Counted from the stretch's first letter, positions 43,162 to 52,047 are shown. The stretch is 64,000 nt of DNA from Paenibacillus anaericanus (GCF_003994475.1 NZ_RZNY01000009.1:143256-207255); one strand, 5' to 3'. Notes: generated by a model from the sequence alone, not told the origin. A program made the numbers and translations.

Positions 43162-44204
43162 GACATTTCCGCCTCCCTTTGCTTCTTCTTCCGGTACAAT
43201 AAATAAGCAAAGAAAGGAGCTCCAACAAACGCCGTAACTATACCTAAAGGAATCTCCGTCGGAGCCAATAATGAACGTGCCGCCAGATCACTCCACATCA
43301 TAAATATACCACCACCAAGCGCAGAGAGTGGAATAATAAGTCGATAATCCGGTCCGACGATAAGTCGTAACATATGAGGGACTACGAGTCCAACGAATCC
43401 GATAACACCGGACACCGAGACTGCCGCAGCTGTTAATAACGTAGCCACAAGCAATACCCAGAGCTTGGTCCGCTCTACATGAAGTCCAGAATGGGCTGCA
43501 TGCCGCTCGCCTAGTGCAAGTAAGTTTAGTGACCTGGCTTGGCTCCACAAGAATAGCGCCCCAAGTACTAAATACGGGAAAAGGATGGTCGTATATGACC
43601 ATCCGCGAAGACTCAGGCTTCCCATCGTCCAATATAAAATTTCATTCACGGTCTTATTCGACATAGCCGTGAGAAAAGATACGATCGCTCCAAGGAACGA
43701 CTGCATCACTACACCTGATAAAATAAGTCCTTCAATTGGAATCTTTCCGTTCTCGCGCGCCAACCACATTACGACCCATAACGTTACCATTCCTGTTAGA
43801 AAGGCAACAACAGGTAGAGAAAACACGCCGATCAAAGAGAACTGCCATCCGAAGAAAATGAGCGTTGCCGCCCCCACAGCGGAACCCGATGATACCCCAA
43901 GGGTAAACGGGTCTGCCAACGGATTGCGTAGTACTCCCTGAAAGGCAGCTCCCGCTATAGCAAGTGCCGCTCCAACCAGGAGACCCAAAAGAACACGAGG
44001 TAGTCGAACCTGCATGATGATTTGTTCCGAAGCTACATCCCAATCCTTAGTCACGAGTTGACCTATCCAGGGTAATCGATGCAACAAAATTCGAAGTATC
44101 TCTCCTAATGGCAAGGATACGGAACCAAATCCAATACAGATAAGTAACGTGACGCCGAGTAGGATCAGGCCAATCGCCCCATATCCCGCCAGCTTTTTAC
44201 TCAT
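43158..44204 (-). CDS. btuC: Corrinoid ABC transporter permease (BtuC/FecCD family)
   Basis: Permease of 348 residues of the FecCD type with about ten hydrophobic helices. Signatures are VRLPRVLLGLLVGAALAIAGAAFQGVLRNPLADPFTLGVSSGSAVGA and GVIGFVGLVVPHMLRLIVGPDYR, in part shown at residues 66-112 and 265-289. It forms the membrane pore for BtuF-delivered corrinoid. It overlaps both neighbours by four bases. Confidence 0.9.
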   Translation of the reverse strand: MSKKLAGYGAIGLILLGVTLLICIGFGSVSLPLGEILRILLHRLPWIGQLVTKDWDVASEQIIMQVRLPRVLLGLLVGAALAIAGAAFQGVLRNPLADPFTLGVSSGSAVGAATLIFFGWQFSLIGVFSLPVVAFLTGMVTLWVVMWLARENGKIPIEGLILSGVVMQSFLGAIVSFLTAMSNKTVNEILYWTMGSLSLRGWSYTTILFPYLVLGALFLWSQARSLNLLALGERHAAHSGLHVERTKLWVLLVATLLTAAAVSVSGVIGFVGLVVPHMLRLIVGPDYRLIIPLSALGGGIFMMWSDLAARSLLAPTEIPLGIVTAFVGAPFFAYLLYRKKKQREAEMS

Positions 44205-45202
44205 TTATTCATCAATTCCGGATAAATCGCTGTTGCCATCTCAATCAATCCTTGAGTTACACGAGGACCCGGGCGGCTTAATAAATTATCATTAAGGCCA
44301 ACAACGTGATCTTCTTTAATTGCTTTAATTTGATCCCATCCACTACGGCCTTTAATAATTTCGGCCAATGTCTTGTTATTCTCATCCACAACGCTGCTTG
44401 CATACAAAATGACGTCTGGATTTGCTTTAATAATATTCTCTTCATTAATTTCATTCCAACCTGTCAGATCAGAAGCTACATTCACGCCACCGGCTAGTGT
44501 AATCATTTCATCCATAAATTCACCTTTACCCACTGTCCAGCCTGGGGAGAATTCAATATAGACTTTACTCCGTTGCTCTGGTGTAAGTGATTTGACCGCC
44601 TCAACAACTTGATCACGTTCTTTTTCCATTTGGGAAACTACTTCTTCCCCTTGTGCCTGATGATCGGTAATTTGAGCTACTGCCCGAATATTAGCTATTA
44701 CTCCATCTAGAGTTTTAGCATTAGATTGATATACTTTGATACCCAAATCGGTAAGGCTCTTCACTGTTGCTTCATCTACTAAATTGCCCGCCAATACCAA
44801 ATCTGGTTGTGCCGCCACAACAGCTTCTACATTAACCTGCCATCCGCCCATTTTAGGCTTATCCTTAACAGCATCTGGATAATCATCATTATCAGATACT
44901 CCAACAACTTGTTCATCTAATCCGAGCGCAAACAATCCCTCAGTCTCAGACGGTGCAAGTGATACAATCTTCTGTGGTGCCGACTCAAAAGTAAATTCTG
45001 TACCTTTAGCATCTGTTACAGTTAAAGGGTACGTTGTTTTGAGTTCATCCTGTGTTGGTGCTGGAGTTGCTGTATTCTGCTCCTTTTGCACCTCATTTGT
45101 TGCGTTATTACTGTTCGCTGCGTTATTCGTACCACAACCTGCTGTTACAACAAGCATTAATGCGAGCAGCCAAACCGCCCAAATCTTTCTCATGTTCTTC
45201 AT
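44201..45202 (-). CDS. btuF: Corrinoid-binding lipoprotein BtuF
   Basis: Lipoprotein of 333 residues with signal peptide MKNMRKIWAVWLLALMLV and a lipobox TAGC (cysteine 23), a low-complexity N/T/A linker, then a periplasmic-binding-protein class II fold: KIVSLAPSETEGLFALG, VGVSDNDDYP and INEENIIKANPDVILYA. It captures corrinoids for BtuCD. As the first gene behind the B12 riboswitch, it opens the operon. GGGGAGGAAGAAAGAG precedes ATG. Confidence 0.92.
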   Translation of the reverse strand: MKNMRKIWAVWLLALMLVVTAGCGTNNAANSNNATNEVQKEQNTATPAPTQDELKTTYPLTVTDAKGTEFTFESAPQKIVSLAPSETEGLFALGLDEQVVGVSDNDDYPDAVKDKPKMGGWQVNVEAVVAAQPDLVLAGNLVDEATVKSLTDLGIKVYQSNAKTLDGVIANIRAVAQITDHQAQGEEVVSQMEKERDQVVEAVKSLTPEQRSKVYIEFSPGWTVGKGEFMDEMITLAGGVNVASDLTGWNEINEENIIKANPDVILYASSVVDENNKTLAEIIKGRSGWDQIKAIKEDHVVGLNDNLLSRPGPRVTQGLIEMATAIYPELMNK

Positions 45203-45283
45203 CTCTTTCTTCCTCCCCTTAATGGTTACTCTAATCTAGCATGAGCGAAGTTCCTTTGTTGATCACCTTATAAATCTTCGTAC

Positions 45284-45317
45284 AAGAAAAAACCCAATCC
45301 GCTAGGAATTGGGTTAC
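45284..45317 (-). terminator. Intrinsic terminator of the cobalamin riboswitch
   Basis: On the minus strand AACCCAATTCC-TAGC-GGATTGGGTT followed by TTTTCTTG. Its place, between the aptamer and the btuF start, indicates premature termination as the control mode when adenosylcobalamin binds. Confidence 0.9.
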
Positions 45318-45414
45318 GTCTACAAGGTCATACCTATGACACCGCAAATACACGGGGCCCAGCATGAATCATCTTAGCAGAACGTTATCCTTTCCTCGAA
45401 GGACCGTCTATTAC

Positions 45415-45605
45415 ACCCGTGGGCAGGTCTCCTGACTTACCAGGTTGAATGACTAAGCTCACCTTCCCATTATCCTTCATGGATAACAGTGGCAGAAAAG
45501 AGCTTCATCCCTGTTTTACAGTGGCGGGACCGTACCGGATTTGCACCGGCTTCCCTTTTAACCTAAAGTCTGCGATAACCGCTTTCTTCAGGACCTACGG
45601 GTATT
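45415..45605 (-). promoter_or_regulatory. Adenosylcobalamin riboswitch
   Basis: Minus-strand aptamer with the hallmarks of the cobalamin class: GGGAAGCCGGTGCAAATCCG, then CGGTCCCGCCACTGTAA and the B12-box region AAGTCAGGAGACCTGCC (45421-45437). A terminator follows at 45284. It controls the btuF-btuC-btuD-cobT-cobU-cobS-cbiP operon. Rfam boundaries were not computed, so the ends are approximate. Confidence 0.95.
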
Positions 45606-45645
45606 CATTGGTTCGTGTGTCTATAAAGGCTTTCTTCTCTATAGG

Positions 45646-45674
45646 ATTATAGGGGAAAAGGACAAAAGTTACAA
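45646..45674 (-). promoter_or_regulatory. SigmaA promoter of the cobalamin operon
   Basis: Minus strand: -35 TTGTAA (45669-45674), 17-bp spacer, -10 TATAAT (45646-45651). The start site would fall about 30-40 bases before the riboswitch aptamer. Confidence 0.8.
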
Positions 45675-45713
45675 TACGAGTATAAATCAATCAGAAATAT
45701 CTAAAAACACAAA

Positions 45714-47273
45714 CTATGCGTTACTTCCAGCGGCAATATTACCTAAGGATAAATCCGCTCCTAGTACACCAACTACCTCACCATCACTTAGAATCGGTAC
45801 AGAAAGAGTCACACATCGTTGCTTCGTAATTGCAGATATGTATACTTCGGACAACACCGTTTCACCGGCCAAGGATCTTCTGAACCAATCTCTCCCTCTC
45901 GCATTAAGCAGACCCGCCTCAGGAATCGATACCACAAACGAACCATCACACCGGTTAGTCCATACAGCTTCCATAACCGTTTCTCTTGCCAATAGTTCCG
46001 CAAGTGCTGTGCGATGGACAGGTTCCTCCATCCCAATAAATAGGGGTTGTTTGGCTGCTTGAGATAGTTTGAGAGAATATGTCTGCCTAAGCTCAACTAA
46101 ACCATCCAATACATCTTCACTCGAATCAGAAATGCTATCCAGAGACGACATTAATTCCACGGATGCCTTGTGAAGTCCTACAGTCACGATTTCTAGATTA
46201 GCTGTGTGATTTCTTTGCGATTCCATTCGCTCTAAAGCACCTCCCACATGCGTAATGTTGTGATTAAGTGCATCATGCACCTCTTCCAACATATTCTCCA
46301 TATTCCGTGTCAACTCCGCCTGCTCCTGGCTTCGCGGGCCCGTTCCTCCAATGAGGCCATCTATCGCAGTGACCTCCTCAGTAATATAGCGAATATCTTC
46401 ACCCATCTTCCGCATCAAAGAAGCACCTTGTGTAGCTGATTCCCTTCCCCCTTGAAGTGAAATCTTCACCCTCTCAACTTCCTCTGCAATACGCTGAAAT
46501 AAAGGTGCTGAATTACCGATCGCATGACTGCTTTGTTCAGCAAGTTGCCGCATCCGTACTGCAACTACATCAAACCCCTTCCCTTGGTCACCAACCCGAG
46601 CAGCTTCAATGGACGCATTCAATGCCAGCAACGCCACCTCCCCAGCAATCCCTTGCATATCCTGGTATAACGCTCCAAGCTTGCGAGTATTCTGTTCCAA
46701 ATCCTCCATCGGTTTTTCAATCGACTGTTGGGAATCGGCTAGTGCGTGAATTGTGTCGTCAGCTTCTCTAAGAGATTCTGCCATAAGTGATGCCTCAGCC
46801 CTTGTCTTCTCACTCCGGGTATGTAGTGTCTTTGCCATCTCTTGAATTTCTGCTGCAGAAGCAGCTACTTCCTCCATGGCTGCAAGACTTTCTTGAACCA
46901 ACTCTAATGATCGTTCACTACTTTGCTTGAGCTTCATATCCTCCAAAGAAGAGGTATCTGCTAGGCTCTTTAGTTTCTCTATACTTCCATTTACTTCACC
47001 GACAGCCGCCTGAACCCGATCCGCCGCTACCAAAGATTCGTTAGCAATGGCATTCCAATTCGTTGTTGTTGAGGCGCCCTGCAGCATGACTGTTGATTCA
47101 GTTCCCTGTTTAAGTCCTGTTAGCAAAAGTAGACCAAGGGTTAGGAAGGTTAAAAGTGCCATTACAATGATATACCAGGATGCGCCCTGCCACAGCACTC
47201 CAATAACCATAATTAGTGCGATTCCTGTTCCAAACATGGAGATACTTCTTGCACTCGAACGGAGTTGATTCAT
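45714..47273 (-). CDS. Chemoreceptor-like protein with C-terminal sensor domain
   Basis: About 519 residues; the ATG at 47273 fits TTGGAG better than the upstream GTG at 47282. Order: two N-terminal membrane helices (about 14-55), a methyl-accepting signalling domain with [37 protein letters not shown], and, unusually, a C-terminal segment (about 395-515) with Cache-like features: RTALAELLARETVMEAVWTN, GRDWFRRSLAGETVLSE and VTLSVPILSDGEVVGVLGADLSL. In the usual plan the sensor is N-terminal and outside. Here it would be cytoplasmic. It lies between cobalamin clusters without obvious regulation by them. Confidence 0.8.
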   Translation of the reverse strand: MNQLRSSARSISMFGTGIALIMVIGVLWQGASWYIIVMALLTFLTLGLLLLTGLKQGTESTVMLQGASTTTNWNAIANESLVAADRVQAAVGEVNGSIEKLKSLADTSSLEDMKLKQSSERSLELVQESLAAMEEVAASAAEIQEMAKTLHTRSEKTRAEASLMAESLREADDTIHALADSQQSIEKPMEDLEQNTRKLGALYQDMQGIAGEVALLALNASIEAARVGDQGKGFDVVAVRMRQLAEQSSHAIGNSAPLFQRIAEEVERVKISLQGGRESATQGASLMRKMGEDIRYITEEVTAIDGLIGGTGPRSQEQAELTRNMENMLEEVHDALNHNITHVGGALERMESQRNHTANLEIVTVGLHKASVELMSSLDSISDSSEDVLDGLVELRQTYSLKLSQAAKQPLFIGMEEPVHRTALAELLARETVMEAVWTNRCDGSFVVSIPEAGLLNARGRDWFRRSLAGETVLSEVYISAITKQRCVTLSVPILSDGEVVGVLGADLSLGNIAAGSNA

Positions 47274-47465
47274 CTTCACCACTCCAATATGTTAGTTTAC
47301 CTAACATTATAGTGCGATTAACACCATTTTCACAGCAAAAATATCATATTTTCGATAAAAGTAATTGATGATATTTGCTGTTTGAGTTATACATTACATA
47401 TTGTGTCATGTATTTGGTTGCTCTGAGTGCTTTGAGATGAAGGCATCAGGGGGTATTCTGACATC

Positions 47466-47655
47466 ATTCTAACGGAACCAGCAGCCCTTATTTTGGGTTT
47501 TGAGAGGCACAAAAAATTCTAACGGAACTGAAAGACCTTACTTCTTCCAAATGATGCTCTAATACATGAATATGCATGAAATAACGTCTGCTAGTTCCGT
47601 TAGAATCCACAACAGTTGAATAAGCCGCAAATAAGGTCGCTGAGTTCCGTTACAG
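47466..47655. repeat. Inverted array of four AACGGAAC-type repeats
   Basis: Units at 47466-47493 and 47516-47543 (plus; ATTCTAACGGAACCAGCAGC) and at 47581-47606 and 47629-47655 (minus; read leftwards ATTCTAACGGAACTAGCAGA and GTAACGGAACTCAGCGACCT). Orientation is > > < <. The outer and inner pairs can form nested helices. No coding frame is apparent. The family is not one I can name. Confidence 0.75.
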
Positions 47656-47739
47656 CGATTCGCAATCATCTTCGTTGAAGCTATTTCAAGACAATCAACA
47701 ACAATAAATTCACTTCTAGTTGTTCCGGACAGTCAAAAA

Positions 47740-47868
47740 TTACATACCTAGAGTGGCTAGAACATCCTCTTCATCGATCACATGCTCTAGCGGAGGGGGC
47801 CATCCCTTGTTTAGATACCGCTTATCTTTGGCATCGACTTGCTCCAAATTGGTAACTTCAGCCGCCGA
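47740..47868 (-). pseudogene. Unidentified gene fragment (C-terminal 42 residues)
   Basis: The minus-strand frame from 47868 to a TAA at 47740-47742 encodes a protein-like stretch: VDAKDKRYLNKGWPPPLEHV followed by IDEEDVLATLGM and stop. It has no start codon and a TGA lies directly before it. The residue pattern looks like a real protein tail, not noise, but I do not recognise the family. It lies between two repeat arrays in a gene-poor stretch. Confidence 0.45.
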
Positions 47869-47919
47869 TCACCTGCTTGATTCATGAAAGGTGCACATAC
47901 CGTTAGTCGAGAACTAGTG

Positions 47920-48104
47920 TGAGCGGACACTGAGTCCGTTATTTGCTGAAAATACCCCCGTTTTGAGATCTATGCGGACACTGGTTCCGCTATTCGCTCA
48001 AATATCTCTGATTATGATGTAATGAGGACGAATAACGGATCTCAGGTCCGCAGAACTCAAAAAAGGCCTAAAAAAGGCATAATAGCGGATCCTATGTCCT
48101 CTCA
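47920..48104. repeat. Inverted array of four GCGGACACTGAGTCCG-type repeats
   Basis: Units at 47920-47945 and 47972-47996 on the plus strand (TGAGCGGACACTGAGTCCG; ATGCGGACACTGGTTCCGC) and at 48030-48053 and 48079-48104 on the minus strand (read leftwards GCGGACCTGAGATCCGTTAT and GAGGACATAGGATCCGCTAT). Each unit is itself a small palindrome (GCGGA..TCCGC) followed by TTATT. The > > < < order is the same as the array at 47466. Confidence 0.78.
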
Positions 48105-48621
48105 CCTTGAATCTCAGCTTACAGATTCAACTTAACGGCATATCTCAATCTCACATCTCTTAGTTTCTTGGTTTCTAGTTCGGTACAGTTCATCATCTTC
48201 TCAACTCTTCATCCTCACATTCTCTCACCCAGCAACTAGAATAGACTCTTAGATGTTAGCCTTTCAGCGATTGATCTCCCCTTTTTCGGATATAGGAGTC
48301 TTAGGAAATCATACCTTTGCTTGATTAGGTTATTTTTGCTATGCCCCTAACTCCGATCCATCCAATCTAACTGCACTTTCTGCAATTAAATGAATCAACC
48401 GTTCAAAACAACTAATTTAACTGTAGAAAATGATTCTGCCTCTACTGTAGATTCATTACTCCTATATAAAAAAAACACTAACAAACAGGCCAACCAGAGG
48501 CTTCTGGCTGACCTAATAATTCAAAGCTAACCATTTGGTTGGTCAGCTCCATCTTGATATTACCGCTCCATCCTATGAAGTTACTGCTCCACCCTTATGA
48601 TGTCTCAGCACCTTATGATGG
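48105..48621. other. Gene-poor stretch with small hairpins
   Basis: No coding sequence stands out. An inverted pair (ATCTAACTGCACTTTCTGCA at 48366 and TTTAACTGTAGAAAAT near 48417) looks like another degraded repeat. A hairpin AGGCCAACCAGA / TCTGGCTGACCT at 48487-48514 may serve as terminator for the methyltransferase gene to the right; a similar stem occurs at 63649. AACCA/TGGTT follows at 48528-48540. Confidence 0.5.
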
Positions 48622-49572
48622 TTATCCATTACATAACCACACATTACGGACGAAGGTTCCTTTTGTGATCGTGCACCGATCTGTAACGCTCAAACCTGCC
48701 TGAGAAATGTCACTATCTAGCGCCTCGGATGACACGATCACTGACCGCTCACTAAAGCGCCGCAGACTCGTCAACATCTTAATCCGTTCCGACTCCGGGA
48801 GTACAGAACATAGGTTATAAGGCATGTCCAATATGGCAGCGTCAAAATATTGTTCCACTTCGTTCATATCTCCGATACTCACGAGAGCTGAATCATCGTA
48901 TCCGAAATGCCGTAGATTGATTCGAGCACCCTTAATCGCGAGCGGATTGATATCCTGACCAATCATATCTATCCCCATCGATAAAGCCTCAATCAATACA
49001 TTACCCATCCCGCAACAAGGATCTATTGCCCTTATACCTTTCGGCCGGGGCACTGCAATATTGACTAAAGCCCTGGCCACAAGGGTACTCAGTCCTGTTG
49101 AATAGTTTTGCGGCTTATCTTTATGCTTTAGCCAAATGGCCTCCGACGAATAACATATCCCAAAATACCAGCGTCCTTCACTCGAGAGCAAGCCATAAGT
49201 GACATCTGGACGTCGCATTTCTGCTTTACCAGTGATATTCATTCCAACTTGTCTTTCCAAGTTACGCTGTTCATCATAGCTAATTTTATCCCCATGTTTG
49301 ATATACAGCACTTTAAAGGTCGCTGCGCCTAACTCAAGTGAATTCACCGCAGAAGTAATCTCCTCTAGAGATTCACCTGTGAACAATACATCGATCCTCA
49401 TCGAGATGAAGGGGCTACGGCTGGGGTCTATTTTTACACTTGTTTCTACAAAGGAATCATACGGTGCTCCACTCTTTCCGAACAGGGCTCGTAGTTCCAT
49501 TTGACACAAGTCTCGTTCGTTCTCATGGCATGCATAGGTATAGATATAGCTAGGTTCACATTCCAAGGTCAA
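48622..49572 (-). CDS. UPF0020-family (Trm-G10/THUMP-type) RNA methyltransferase
   Basis: Protein of 316 residues. The N-terminal half is consistent with a nucleic-acid-binding module, while the C-terminal half is a class I methyltransferase: SAM motif IDPCCGMGNVLIEALSMG (about 190-207), QDINPLAIKGARINL, and the catalytic DMPYNL (variant of the (N/D)PPY motif) near 258. Related proteins methylate N2 of guanines in tRNA or rRNA. The TTG start is weakly supported; other TTG codons lie near. It follows the cobC-type phosphatase gene by 62 bp on the same strand. Confidence 0.75.
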   Translation of the reverse strand: MTLECEPSYIYTYACHENERDLCQMELRALFGKSGAPYDSFVETSVKIDPSRSPFISMRIDVLFTGESLEEITSAVNSLELGAATFKVLYIKHGDKISYDEQRNLERQVGMNITGKAEMRRPDVTYGLLSSEGRWYFGICYSSEAIWLKHKDKPQNYSTGLSTLVARALVNIAVPRPKGIRAIDPCCGMGNVLIEALSMGIDMIGQDINPLAIKGARINLRHFGYDDSALVSIGDMNEVEQYFDAAILDMPYNLCSVLPESERIKMLTSLRRFSERSVIVSSEALDSDISQAGLSVTDRCTITKGTFVRNVWLCNG

Positions 49573-49634
49573 TCACATTCCAATCTTCAATATTGTAATA
49601 CTAGGGTAGAATATAACGAGATTCAATTTGGATT

Positions 49635-50276
49635 TTATAGCTGTATCTTGTGCCTTAATATGCCACCTATAGGTACCTTCGTGTCCCAAAACCCTAATCC
49701 GGGCTGGAGGATGGAAGACAACATAGAAATAACCCCACCGTGTGTAACGATAAGAATGACAGGGTTCTGTTCCTCAGCCACTAATGAGTGAGAGAGCAGC
49801 ATAAGCTCCCTATACACACTGGTGACTCTGTCTCGAAACTGATCCCAAGATTCTCCACCAGGCGGTGTAACTTCTTGAGGGTTATCAATCCATGAACGAT
49901 ATAGAGGATCTTCCTTGAGCATGTCATAGGTCTGCCCTTCCCACTCTCCAAAGTTCAATTCCCGCAGCCTGTCATCACAAATGGCAACTTGCTGTAAGTC
50001 AGGACGAACATAAGCCAATGTATCTCGGCAACGACTTAAATCGCTGCAATATATGGCAGAGAAGGAAACCTCCTCGATTTCTTTACGCAGTAATTCTAGA
50101 CCAGACGCTTCACCGGAAAGCAACTTCTGATCGCTATGCCCCTGATAACGCCGCTCCACATTCCATGGGGTTAAACCATGGCGGACGATCCACCATTCCA
50201 CATGTAAATTCGTTTCATTTTGTGTATCGTTAATTATTGTTTTCCTAAGGGATTCACTATTGAGTTCGCCAAGCAA
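49635..50276 (-). CDS. cobC: Histidine-phosphatase family protein, probable alpha-ribazole phosphatase
   Basis: Phosphoglycerate-mutase-like phosphatase of 213 residues. The catalytic motif is VEWWIVRHGLTPWNVERRYQG with H33 or so as nucleophile, followed by LRELNFGEWEG and the second histidine in VILIVTHGGVISM. In cobalamin clusters such proteins (CobC) remove phosphate from alpha-ribazole 5'-phosphate or from adenosylcobalamin phosphate. Its place 77 bp after cbiB supports that role, but general phosphatase activity is possible. Confidence 0.8.
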   Translation of the reverse strand: MLGELNSESLRKTIINDTQNETNLHVEWWIVRHGLTPWNVERRYQGHSDQKLLSGEASGLELLRKEIEEVSFSAIYCSDLSRCRDTLAYVRPDLQQVAICDDRLRELNFGEWEGQTYDMLKEDPLYRSWIDNPQEVTPPGGESWDQFRDRVTSVYRELMLLSHSLVAEEQNPVILIVTHGGVISMLSSILQPGLGFWDTKVPIGGILRHKIQL

Positions 50277-50353
50277 CTTTGTCGTTCCCTCCCTCTTTCT
50301 CTTACCTAATTATTCTCTTTATCTCAATACCTGTTCCAGTATGGATTTCTCCA

Positions 50354-51319
50354 TCACACCCATATCAAGCCGTTGATTCCGATCCAGATTGCCGTACCTA
50401 TCAGAACAAATACGCCTGACACCAGAAACATGAGCTTTGCTGTCCGCGGAATATCCTCAGGCTCCAGCTCACGTTTCTTGTCACCCATATACGCGCGGAA
50501 CGACGTCACACCATGGTAAGTGTTCTCACCACCAAGTCGTATACCTAATGATCCTGCTACGGCAGACTCTGGATAACCACTATTGGGACTAGGGTGAGCT
50601 GAGGCATCACGTCGCACAGCGCTCCATGCTCCCATCGGATCGAGTCTAAGACACCATGAAGCTGCGATTAGCAAAAGGGCTGTTAGACGCGCAGGAATAT
50701 AATTTGCAATGTCATCCAGTCGAGCGGAAGCCCAGCCGAGATGAAAATATTTATCGTTCTTGTAGCCAACCATCGAATCGAGCGTATTTACCGCTCGATA
50801 AGCCATGGCTAGCGGGGCGCCGCCGATTAACGCGAAGAACAACGGCGACACCACGGCGTCGACGATGTTCTCCGCCACTGTTTCCACTGCGCCGCGGACG
50901 ACTTCCGGCGGCTGCAGGTCGGCTGTATCGCGGCCGACGATCATGGAGAGCGAGCGGCGCGCAGCCGGGAGATCTCCGCGGCGTAGATGGCCGCACACTT
51001 CCATGCCGGCGTCCCGCAGCCCTTTCGCGGCGATTGTCGTCGCGATGAAGGCAGCCTCGGCGACGGCGGCCAGCCATGGATTGACCATGGCCAGCAGGCG
51101 CAGCGCGGCCCAGGTCAAGGCAAAGCTGCCGCCAACGACCAGTAGCGGCAGCAACAGCCCCGCCACGCGGTAGCGGCGGGGCTGCACCAGGCGGCGAATC
51201 GCCGCCTCGATCGCGCTAATCGCCTTCCCCATCCCGACCACGGGATGAGGAAGCCAGCGCGGATCGCCAACCAGCCGGTCCAGCGCATACGCGGCCGGCA
51301 AGATCCACCACGCCGCCAT
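50354..51319 (-). CDS. cbiB: Adenosylcobinamide-phosphate synthase CbiB
   Basis: Membrane enzyme of 321 residues that couples adenosylcobyric acid to (R)-1-amino-2-propanol phosphate. The start at ATG 51319 overlaps the cbiZ stop by one base (TGATG) with GGAGGAGC upstream; a longer in-frame start at 51436 would read through cbiZ and is rejected. Family features: LDRLVGDPRWLPHPVVGMGKAI, RDTADLQPPEVVRGAVETVAENIVDAVVSPLFF and HPSPNSGYPESAVAGSLGIRLGG (given by position here). The N-terminal two thirds are coded in very G+C-rich DNA. Confidence 0.93.
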   Translation of the reverse strand: MAAWWILPAAYALDRLVGDPRWLPHPVVGMGKAISAIEAAIRRLVQPRRYRVAGLLLPLLVVGGSFALTWAALRLLAMVNPWLAAVAEAAFIATTIAAKGLRDAGMEVCGHLRRGDLPAARRSLSMIVGRDTADLQPPEVVRGAVETVAENIVDAVVSPLFFALIGGAPLAMAYRAVNTLDSMVGYKNDKYFHLGWASARLDDIANYIPARLTALLLIAASWCLRLDPMGAWSAVRRDASAHPSPNSGYPESAVAGSLGIRLGGENTYHGVTSFRAYMGDKKRELEPEDIPRTAKLMFLVSGVFVLIGTAIWIGINGLIWV

Positions 51320-51430
51320 CAGCGGCGCTCCTCCGCTACAACGCGCAGCGATTCGCTCACGGCGGCGTACACCAACCGCCCCACCGCGCCGCCGATATCC
51401 GTCGCGGTCCCCGCATAAGCGTGCACAAGC
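50800..51430. other. G+C-rich mosaic segment across cbiB and cbiZ
   Basis: Base composition rises sharply here: in 50941-51000 I count 41 G/C of 60, while 52441-52500 has 30 of 60 and the ends of both genes look similar to the latter. The change falls inside two genes rather than at their borders. Boundaries are visual estimates. Confidence 0.7.
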
Positions 51431-52047
51431 GGCCAATGCGCTGACTGGCTTACACCTAACACGACCGAATCGGTCGTTGTTCCTGTAGCCGTCAGCCCAT
51501 TCTCAGCGTCCAGCACGCCCAGATCGCTCAGTGCCGCTGCCTTCGCCTCCGTTGCCGTAATGATCGCGTTAACCATCGCCGCTGGTGTCATTTTCCCATC
51601 CACAACTAACATCAAATTGATTGTTCCCGGCGTCCAGGAAGCTGGAAACGTCGTCCGTTTCACCCCTGCCCGGGCACCGTTCGATATACCCGCAGTCGCG
51701 CAGCAGAAGACAGCAAAATCATCCGTATACTCTTCTGCCACTGCTGCGTGGCGAAGCTGAACCGCCGTAAGTAAACCGGCCGTTTCTGTTTGCGGATATT
51801 TCCACTCCTGCAACAACAGCGATATATCTCGTTCAGGATCATCACAACGGTAGAATCGATCTACATAAATGTTGGCCATTCTTCGTATCGGTTTCATTCC
51901 ACCACCAAACACCGCGCTACTAAGCCCCTCCATCATGGATGGTGCCTCCAGCAGCAAATGTCGCTCCCCTTGAATAAGCTTTAGCCCAGGCCAACTTGTT
52001 GATTCGTAGATATCTCCTTCTTTTCCATGTAAAAATGGTGTAGTCAC
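51319..52047 (-). CDS. cbiZ: Adenosylcobinamide amidohydrolase CbiZ
   Basis: Enzyme of 242 residues that cuts the aminopropanol arm off adenosylcobinamide to yield adenosylcobyric acid, a salvage step. The signature is CCATAGISNGARAG near the middle, with PASWTPGTINLMLVVDG after it. The start GTG at 52047 overlaps the stop of cobD (TAGTG) and follows GGGAGGGG; the ATG at 52095 would overlap the neighbouring gene by 49 bp and is less likely. Its last third is in G+C-rich DNA, like the start of cbiB. Confidence 0.92.
   Translation of the reverse strand: MTTPFLHGKEGDIYESTSWPGLKLIQGERHLLLEAPSMMEGLSSAVFGGGMKPIRRMANIYVDRFYRCDDPERDISLLLQEWKYPQTETAGLLTAVQLRHAAVAEEYTDDFAVFCCATAGISNGARAGVKRTTFPASWTPGTINLMLVVDGKMTPAAMVNAIITATEAKAAALSDLGVLDAENGLTATGTTTDSVVLGVSQSAHWPLVHAYAGTATDIGGAVGRLVYAAVSESLRVVAEERR

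Noticed and set aside
50656..51173. Several long overlapping frames on both strands
   Set aside because: They result from high G+C content with few stop codons across cbiB; none has family features.
51320..51436. Longer N-terminus for cbiB
   Set aside because: The extra 39 residues are Arg/Gly-rich, overlap the end of cbiZ in another frame, and the ATG at 51319 has GGAGGAGC and the expected family start.
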